A DNA stretch of 64,000 bases, from contig NW_022098021.1 of assembly GCF_002288925.2 (NCBI RefSeq), positions 8,291,966 through 8,355,965 on the forward strand, given 5' to 3'. This DNA is from Delphinapterus leucas. Taxonomy: Eukaryota; Chordata; Mammalia; Artiodactyla; Monodontidae. Positions within the stretch are counted from its first letter, which is position 1. Each line of letters begins with the position of its first letter. The position numbers and the translations under genes are program-made. This document shows, in pieces, positions 57,546-64,000 of the stretch. The notes under the pieces are model-generated. The model searched no databases. It was not told the DNA's origin and saw nothing but the letters and a program-made list of their open reading frames with translations.

Positions 57546-57939
57546 GCCTCTGTCTGGAGTTCTGCTGAGGTCAGAGTGATGACCTTGGGAGTTCTTTTCC
57601 ATCTCCACGGAGCATGTACACAGCAGATCCTTTCCAAATATAGCTGATTTTAACTGTTTCCTTTAGTACAGGTGAGCCAGCTGTGGAAGTCTGGCACACA
57701 TCCGCTGCCTTGATTTTATAGACGCACTCTCTTCACCTCGTTGACTTACACAGGATGGAGTGGCCTGCCCCACTGTTCCCTGGAAACCGTTCTGTTCCCC
57801 TGAGATTCATTCCTCCAGGTCTTTGCATTAGTTCAGTGCTGACATTAACGTTTTCACTCCTCTGATCTAGTTCAACTACCGGCGCATCTATTGCTGGTAT
57901 TTCAACCTTCCCACCATGCTACTGCCCTGCATCTAGGTC

Positions 57940-58100
57940 CATTTATTCATCCATGCATTCATTCAACAAACATTAAGCATCTCCAATGTTCCAAGCCCTA
58001 CAAAGGCTCAGACTGAGGTTGCAAAGTGGACGGAGAACGCATTCCTTAGTAATGATCACAGTATTGTGAACACTTCTCCAGTAAAGGTCAACACGGTGTC
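57940..58100 (-). mobile_element. L2 LINE 3' end
   Basis: TTATTCATCCATGCATTCATTCAACAAACATTAAGCATC, then GTTCCAAGCCCTACAAAGG. Confidence 0.65.
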
Positions 58101-59073
58101 ATGAGATCCACACAGAAGGCAGCTCTTTGCTCTGTTATGTTCCTCAAACGCTATCAGCCGGTAAATGATATTCCAATCATAACTCTACTTGTTTCCATAT
58201 TACTGAACAATTTCTTCTACTTTGTACTCTAGTTTTTCACTGAAGTATATCTAATCACTTACTTCTCTATCCCCCATCCAGTTTCTTCATAAAATGGTAC
58301 TTACATTTATTTCTCTTTTCTCAAATGGACATTGTATGGAAAATATTGAGAAGTAAGCTACATTTGGAAACTAAAGAAAAGTTCTCTCTGAGACATTGTA
58401 CTTACTAGAAAAGACATAACAAAAATTAGAGATAAAAATGTAACAGTCGACCAATTATATTTACAGTTGGTTTATTCAAATGTTTATTTATATTCTTAAT
58501 GGCTTACTCTAGAGGTATTTGAATGCCTAATTTTGAGGCATACTCTGGAGATGTGAGATTTGTTTAGAGTGTAGCTAGAAATCAAGGATGTGAGTTTGTC
58601 AAGAGAAAAAGCAGAAAAAGAAATCTGGATGAAGGTGTGATGAAAGATGGCAATTAAATACCATATTTTTCTGAAAAGAAGATGACCACTTTACCTATGT
58701 AGTTTAACTGGAAAAAGGGGGAGCACTTACATTTAAGAAAACCAGTATCTACCGATGAAAGGAAGTAATGGTTAACATGTTTATTGATAGTTCCACAGTA
58801 TAGAAGTAGTTAGATTCAAACAGCTTAACCAAAGTAAAAGTGGGAAAGAATTTTAAGATAGAAAACACAGTGCCTATAATGAAAATTATACAGAAATGTG
58901 AGGTATATAAATGGAAGATAATAATAGAATCATGCATTAGAAGGAAGCTGGGTGGTGGCCTTAGCTGTTTTTTCTTCCAACCCAAGAATACCCTATGTAA
59001 TACCCCCAATATTTAACAACCTGTTGGATTGTTAAATGGTTCTTTGACCTCTTCTGGAAATTTTCAGTTACAA
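58100..59073. other. no gene seen
   Basis: AT-rich unassigned sequence. Confidence 0.5.
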
Positions 59074-59088
59074 GGATTTTCATACTTT

Positions 59089-59288
59089 TTTTTTTTTTGC
59101 GGTACGCGGGCCTCTCACTGCTGTGGCCTCTCCAGTTGCAGAGCACAGGCTCCAGACGCGCAGGCTCAGTGGCCATGGCTCACGGGCCCAGCCGCTCTGC
59201 GGCATGGGATCTTCCCGGACCGGGGCATGAACCCGTGTCCCCTGCATCGGCAGGCAGACTCTCAATCACTGCACCACCAGGGAAGCCC
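59089..59288 (-). mobile_element. young CHR SINE with 15-bp TSD
   Basis: T-run, GCGGTACGCGGGCCTCTCAC, ending AGGGAAGCCC. A perfect TSD GGATTTTCATACTTT lies at 59074-59088 and 59289-59303. Confidence 0.97.
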
Positions 59289-59541
59289 GGATTTTCATAC
59301 TTTAAAAAAATCAGTCTATTGCATTAATGAACAACTCTAATTGCTAGAACCTAGTCCTTGTGACATAACCAAATTCACCCTCCTGTACCGTCTACCTGGT
59401 TCTGGGCTCTAAAGACACATGAAGTAAATCCAGTCTTTCTTCGTTGTGACAGCTCCTTTGTAAATACTTGAAGAAACTGGTCATGTTTATTTTGAGTTTC
59501 TCTTCTCAACCTAAATATCTCCCAGTTTTCAAGTAATTCTT

Positions 59542-59823
59542 TTTTTTTTGGCTGCATTGGGTCTTAGTTGCTGTGTGCAGGCTTTCTCTAGTTGCGGTGA
59601 GCGGGTCTCTTATCGCAGCGGCTTCTCTTGTTGCAGAGCACAAGCTCCAGGCGCATGGGCTTCAGTAGTTGTGGCTCGTGGGCTCCAGAGCACAGGCTCA
59701 GCAGTTGTGGCACGTGGGCTTAGTTGCTCTGCAGCATGTGGGATCCTCCGGGACCAAGGCTCGAACCCGTGTCCCCTGCACTAGCAGGCAGACTCTTAAC
59801 CACTGCGCCACCAGGGAAGTCCC
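59542..59823 (-). mobile_element. CHR-type SINE, long form, 13-bp TSD
   Basis: T-run, GGCTGCATTGGGTCTTAGTTG, ending CCACCAGGGAAGTCCC. The TSD TCAAGT(A/C)ATTCTT is at 59529-59541 and 59824-59836. Confidence 0.95.
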
Positions 59824-60114
59824 TCAAGTCATTCTTCATAGGAGCTTGTTTTGATACTTTTCAATATTGTGAGCCTCAGTTTATCAAGTTTCCTTTTAAA
59901 ATATGGTGCCGACACCTCCGATGTGGTCTGAGCCCTGCTGGAATGACAGGTGGGCTCTTTATTCATCCAGCTCAAGATTATATTTCCTTTTGAAGGGTAG
60001 TCCTATCATGTTATTGTTTATAAAGAGAGTTTAGTACTTTCATTCCCAACCTTTCTGAGCTTTGGGTTTGTCTATTCTAGGTTTTTTGTTCGGTTTGTTT
60101 ACAAACATTAATTA

Positions 60115-60400
60115 TGTTTGCTAATTATGCTATTTCAGGCATAATGCTGGGCCCTGCGGACAAAAGATGAATAAGATTCTGGCTGGAGGATTTTATGATG
60201 TGCTAGTGGGAGTGACAGACACATAAAAAATAATTACACTATGACGTGTGATATATCTGTGAACTCAGTGCTCTAAGAACATAGGAAAGGGAATGAACTG
60301 CCTTGGGGAGGGGCAACTAGTAAAGACTAATCATTCATACGTTCATTCAATAAGTCGGTGTTTACCGAGAATCTTCTATGTGTGAGGCGCATAAATAGAC
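60115..60400 (-). mobile_element. two L2 LINE 3' fragments
   Basis: 60125-60310: GGCATAATGCTGGGCCCTGCGG and GTGGGAGTGACAGACACATAA. 60330-60400: ATTCATACGTTCATTCAATAAG. Confidence 0.65.
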
Positions 60401-61340
60401 ACTCATTTGTATGATTATGAATCCCCCAAGTATGGTATCAGGCCTGTATTTTTCTGGATTATCTGTGAAAGTTTAATGAAAGATTTTGCAAACTTCCTTG
60501 CTACATTTCTGTGATCTTTTAATCTACCAATATGAGAAGAGGTTAATTTCATGAACAACTATTAGTTCATAATGATTACTGATTTCTTTTCAAAGTACTG
60601 AAAAACTACTTGTGTTATAATTTGCTCTTGGATTTGAACATAAAATCCATGTTATAGCTTTGCAGTTTTTGGAATATGCTTCTCCCCTTTCTTTGGAATC
60701 TACTACTTCTTCCTTTCGTTGTCATTTTTCCAAGACTAATAACAGCAGTTTCATGATCACACCTACAGCTTTTCCAGGACGCTCATTTATGATTTATTTG
60801 GGTTTGAGGACTGGAACTCAGAGTGGCTGGGCCCTCTCTTACTATCTCTTACTTATACTAGGCTTTTATTCCCTCTAACTCATGTAATTTAAAAATAAGG
60901 CTGACTGATTAAGAAGATAGACACAAAATACTTGAGTAATTCAGTACTCTGACCCCAGTCCTGAATCCACCCCTCCTTCATTCAGTGCATATTCATAAGT
61001 TGCGACCCAGACGCTGGCTTTGGATGTATCTGAACACAGACATCTTTAGCTCAACACGTTGTTCCTTTATACCCTTAACTTTGGTGCATTCTGGGCTTCT
61101 AGCCTTCCTACCATAGAATGCACAGATTTGAGCTGCTTCTGTATATCTGCTTCTGAAATTCTTGCTCCCCAAAGAGGTCACTTTGCAATTACATGAGTAT
61201 CTTTATCTGTCTATGTTTTTATTTTTCATTAGTATCATTTGGGATGTGGGTTCAGAATATTTTTTAAGCTGTTTTCCTTTTAAACTTCCTGGCCAAAAAA
61301 AAAAAAAGGAATTATCTTTTCTTTGAAATAGTCATAAATG
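60401..61340. other. no gene seen
   Basis: Unassigned, with an A13 run at 61298-61310. Confidence 0.5.
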
Positions 61341-61357
61341 ATAAGAAAAGAATATAG

Positions 61358-61470
61358 GGAACTCCCTGGCAGTTTAGTGGCTAGGACTTGGCGCTTTCAC
61401 TGCCGAGGGCCCGTGTTCAGTCCCTGGTCAGGGAACTAAGATCCCACAAACCACGTGGTGTGGCAAAAAA
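61358..61470 (+). mobile_element. CHR-type SINE, short form, 15-bp TSD
   Basis: GGAACTCCCTGGCAGTTTAG, B-box-like GTTCAGTCCC, A-tail. The TSD AAGAAAAGA(A/C)TATAG is at 61343-61357 and 61471-61485, one mismatch. Confidence 0.95.
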
Positions 61471-61639
61471 AAGAAAAGACTATAGAACACCTTTAGGCAA
61501 ATTTGGGGGGTGGGGGGAACGTTACAAGGTTAATGTGCAAAAGAATAAACAATGGTCAACGCACGGCGTTAGGTTGAAGCTAGTCTATATATGACCAAGA
61601 GTTGTGAGGGTAGCTCCCTATCCTAAATATGCTTGATTT

Positions 61640-62630
61640 TTTTCTTTAGTGCTTAAGTTATTTTTTGAGTATATATTTTTTAATATAATAGATATTCACA
61701 TGATATAAAACATAAGAAGTGTAAAAACTATACAGTGAAAGCCTTCCTCCTTTCCCTATACCCTATCCATCCAGTTTCCCATCCTACCCTACCCCCTCAA
61801 GTTACCACAATTATTGTTTTCTTTATCCATATGTAAATAAATATGAATATAGATTACCTCTCTTTTACTCAAAAGGTAGCATATGATAAAAATGGTTTTG
61901 CAACTCACTTCTTTACACTTAATATATCTTAGAGATTTTTCCATGTCAGTAATAGAGAAGGTCTTTGCTGTTTTTTAAAGATACATGTATTTCCTTGATA
62001 CATATACTATTTTTTAAAATTTATTAATTTATTTATTTTTGGCTGCGTTGGGTCTTCGTTGCTGCGTGCGGGTAGCGAGCAGGGCTACTCTTTGTTGCAG
62101 TGCGCAGGCTTTTCATTGCAGTGGCTTCTCTTGTTGCGGAGCATGGGCTCTAGGCCTGTGGGCTTCAGTAGTTGTGGCTTGCGGGCTCCAGAGCACAGGC
62201 TCAGTAGTTGTGGCTTAGTTGCTGCGTGGCATGGCATGTGGGATCTTCCCAGACCAGGGACCGAACCCGTGTCCTCTGCGCTGGCAGGCGGATTCTTAAC
62301 CACTGTGCCACCAGGGAAGTCCCTATACATGTTCTATTGTTTACTTACCTACTACCCTACTGATGGACATTTTATGTTGCTTCCAACATTTCGTTATGAC
62401 AAACAGTGCTGCAATGAATAACCTGGTATATATATTATTCCAAATATAAGCCAGTATATCTGCAGAACCAATTTCCAAAAGTGGAATTACACGTATTTGT
62501 AATTTGGATTGAAGTTGTCAGTAACACGGATCTGCCAATAACATGAGAGTACCTATTTTCCCATAATCTCACCAGAAGATGTATCGTCCAACTTAATTTA
62601 TTTTTAAAGCTTATTATAAACTCAGTTATA
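61640..62630 (-). mobile_element. old L1 3' region split by a CHR SINE
   Basis: GAGATTTTTCCATGTCAGTAATAG before the SINE; TACTGATGGACATTTTATGTTGCTTCCAAC and AGTGCTGCAATGAATAACC after it, all reverse-complement L1M-type 3' sequence. Confidence 0.65.
62012..62324 (-). mobile_element. CHR-type SINE, long form, nested in L1
   Basis: (TTTA)n tail, GGCTGCGTTGGGTCTTCGTTG, ending CCACCAGGGAAGTCCC. A degraded TSD ATACAT..(A/T)CTATT lies at 61998-62011 and 62325-62338. Confidence 0.93.
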
Positions 62631-62906
62631 ACCAATAAAAATTTAAAATTTCCCTGATTCCTATAGCTATGACATTTCTTCACACCCTTTGTGGGGAGCA
62701 CACCATTGCTTACCTAATTTTCCCTAATTTCAGAGCATAAGGTGCCCCTTGTCATGTTCTAGGTTTCAAACTTGTTCCCCTAAATCTGTCAGGACTTAAC
62801 TTCTCATCATCCTCTTGCTCTTCTGAATCTCCGGATGTTGCTTTCTGTTTCTTCCCAACACCCATGAGTGTGCTCCCACTCCCCTTATTTAAAATAAGTA
62901 AATGAG

Positions 62907-63127
62907 GGCTTCCCTGGTGGCACAGTGGTTGAGAGTCCGCCTGCCGATGCAGGGGACACGGGTTCGTGCCCCGGTCCGGGAAGATCCCACATGCCGCGGA
63001 GCGGCTGGGCCCGTGAGCCATGGCCGCTGAGCCTGTGTGTCCGGAGCCTGTGCTCCGCAACGGGAGAGGCCACAACAGTGAGAGGCCCGCGTACCACAAA
63101 AAAAAAATTAATTAATTAAAATAAAAT
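62907..63127 (+). mobile_element. young CHR SINE with perfect 16-bp TSD
   Basis: Near-consensus copy: A box TGGTGGCACAGTGG (62915-62928), B box GGTTCGTGCC (62961-62970), A-tail with (ATTA)/(AAAAT) units. A perfect TSD AAAATAAGTAAATGAG lies at 62891-62906 and 63128-63143. One of the youngest insertions in the window. Confidence 0.97.
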
Positions 63128-63143
63128 AAAATAAGTAAATGAG

Positions 63144-63450
63144 AAAATCCTCCCTCGGCCCCCTGTTTCCCTGAAGCATCCGTTTTCAAGGTATGGTCTA
63201 CTGATAGACCTTAAGAGGTCTTCTGTTGTGAAGAGATCCGATCCAGGGGCTCTGTAGAGAATTGTGTTGTGATGTAACGTAATGTATGTGAATTCTTACT
63301 CTTCTCTTGTAAATAATAAGCAAGTCACATCTGCTCCTGTCCTATTCTGTGTCCCAGATGAATCCCCAGAGGAGAGCCCAGCACAGCTGTCTTTACAGTC
63401 CCAATACTGTTTATCTGATTGCCTGCGAGACACAGATTCCTAGAGTCTTA
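63144..63450. other. no gene seen
   Basis: Unassigned. Confidence 0.5.
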
Positions 63451-64000
63451 TCGTCTCAAAGGCAACAAGCTCAAAATTGAACCCAGCTTCCCATCTACAC
63501 CGGTTTATCTCCTGCCACCCTCTCTCAGTTGGTGACTTCACTATTCACCTGATCGCCCAAACTAGAACTCAGGGAGTAGTCCTTAGTCATCTCTCTCCCT
63601 CACCCCAAATCTAATCAGTGACTTTCAGTTACCTCGTAACTATTCATCGACTCTGCACCCCGACTACTACTGGCCTGGGTCGATTCCTCAGCATTCCTTA
63701 CCTGATCTTTTGCAACAGTCTTTTAACTCATCTCCCTGTCTACCTTCTTGTCCCCGTTAATCCATCACTCACTAGCTGTGTTCCCTGATGTGAAAATCTT
63801 ACCGTCTTAAAACCCTTCACATATATCTACCACCTACAGAATGAAACCTAAACTCCCTAACTCTTGGTGAAGAGCCACTTATGGTCTGGGTCCTCCACCT
63901 CTCCAGTCTCCTTTTGCCACATCTTGTCCCCTCATTTTTATTCCAGTGACTCCGGTTGATTTCAGCTCCCTTCATTCTCCATGTCACATCTTCTGTCCGT
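63450..64000 (+). mobile_element. L2 LINE fragment running off the window
   Basis: CTTTTAACTCATCTCCCTGTC, AAACCCTTCACATATATCTACC, AGAATGAAACCTAAACTCCC, TGGTCTGGGTCCTCCACC: sense L2 up to the window end. Confidence 0.75.

Noticed and set aside
62907..63000. tRNA gene at the SINE A and B boxes
   Set aside because: tRNA-derived promoter of a CHR SINE. It lacks a cloverleaf with paired acceptor stem and continues into the SINE body.
1..64000. CRISPR, operon, phage or bacterial defence system
   Set aside because: Sequence is mammalian nuclear DNA. The repeats are dispersed SINEs/LINEs with TSDs, not spaced direct repeats.

Overview
The window is nuclear DNA from a mammal, almost certainly a cetacean (toothed or baleen whale, dolphin or porpoise). 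The main evidence is 22 copies of the CHR-type tRNA(Glu)-derived SINE, whose head reads GGGCTTCCCTGGTGG. Many copies are young, with long A-tails and 8-16 bp target-site duplications (TSDs). The artiodactyl/cetacean-type L1 3' end (24212-24590) agrees. Placement below Cetacea, and the chromosome, cannot be read from the sequence. Two 100-N assembly gaps lie at 7648-7747 and 56311-56410, each next to a poly-A run.

The window is gene-poor and looks intergenic or deep-intronic. I see no complete protein gene, no rRNA, no functional tRNA and no CRISPR. The one stretch I would defend as possible host coding sequence is at 27852-28089 on the plus strand. It has an ATG in good Kozak context at 27885, 68 open codons of serine/arginine/lysine-rich protein, and ends on a consensus splice donor at 28089/28090. 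It lies about 500-700 bp downstream of the only non-repeat CpG-rich patch in the window (27190-27370). It may be the first coding exon, or an alternative first exon, of a gene continuing off the right side. I do not recognise the protein.

Layout. 0-3 kb: L2 and MIR relics, then an old plus-strand L1 interrupted by a long CHR SINE. 3-9 kb: L2/MER5 relics, two adjacent minus-strand CHR SINEs, an AT-rich patch and the first gap. 9-12.5 kb: a large decayed minus-strand L1 with an old L1 3'UTR, a MIR and a CHR SINE inside it. 12.8-24 kb: mostly unassigned sequence with scattered CHR, MIR, L2 and a Tigger-like fragment. 24.2-24.6 kb: a short L1 with what looks like a 3' transduction. 27-28.1 kb: the candidate promoter and exon. 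29-36 kb: L2, MIR and five CHR SINEs. 36.9-37.3 kb: a MaLR-type solo LTR. 37.3-41.6 kb: repeat-poor DNA that may hold conserved non-coding elements. 43-46 kb: L2 and CHR. 47.1-50.5 kb: an internally deleted Tigger1 abutting a minus-strand L1 that keeps its 5' end, ORF1 and the start of ORF2. 50.5-59 kb: MIR, L2 and a 58-bp Z-DNA-prone tract at 54662. 59-64 kb: dense CHR, an old L1 3'UTR and L2.

No operon-like cooperation exists here. What the window records is the history of retrotransposition: L2/MIR, then MER5/Tigger/MaLR, then older L1, then cetacean L1 and CHR SINEs nested inside the rest. Repeat family names are my recognition of consensus sequence from memory and were not checked with RepeatMasker.
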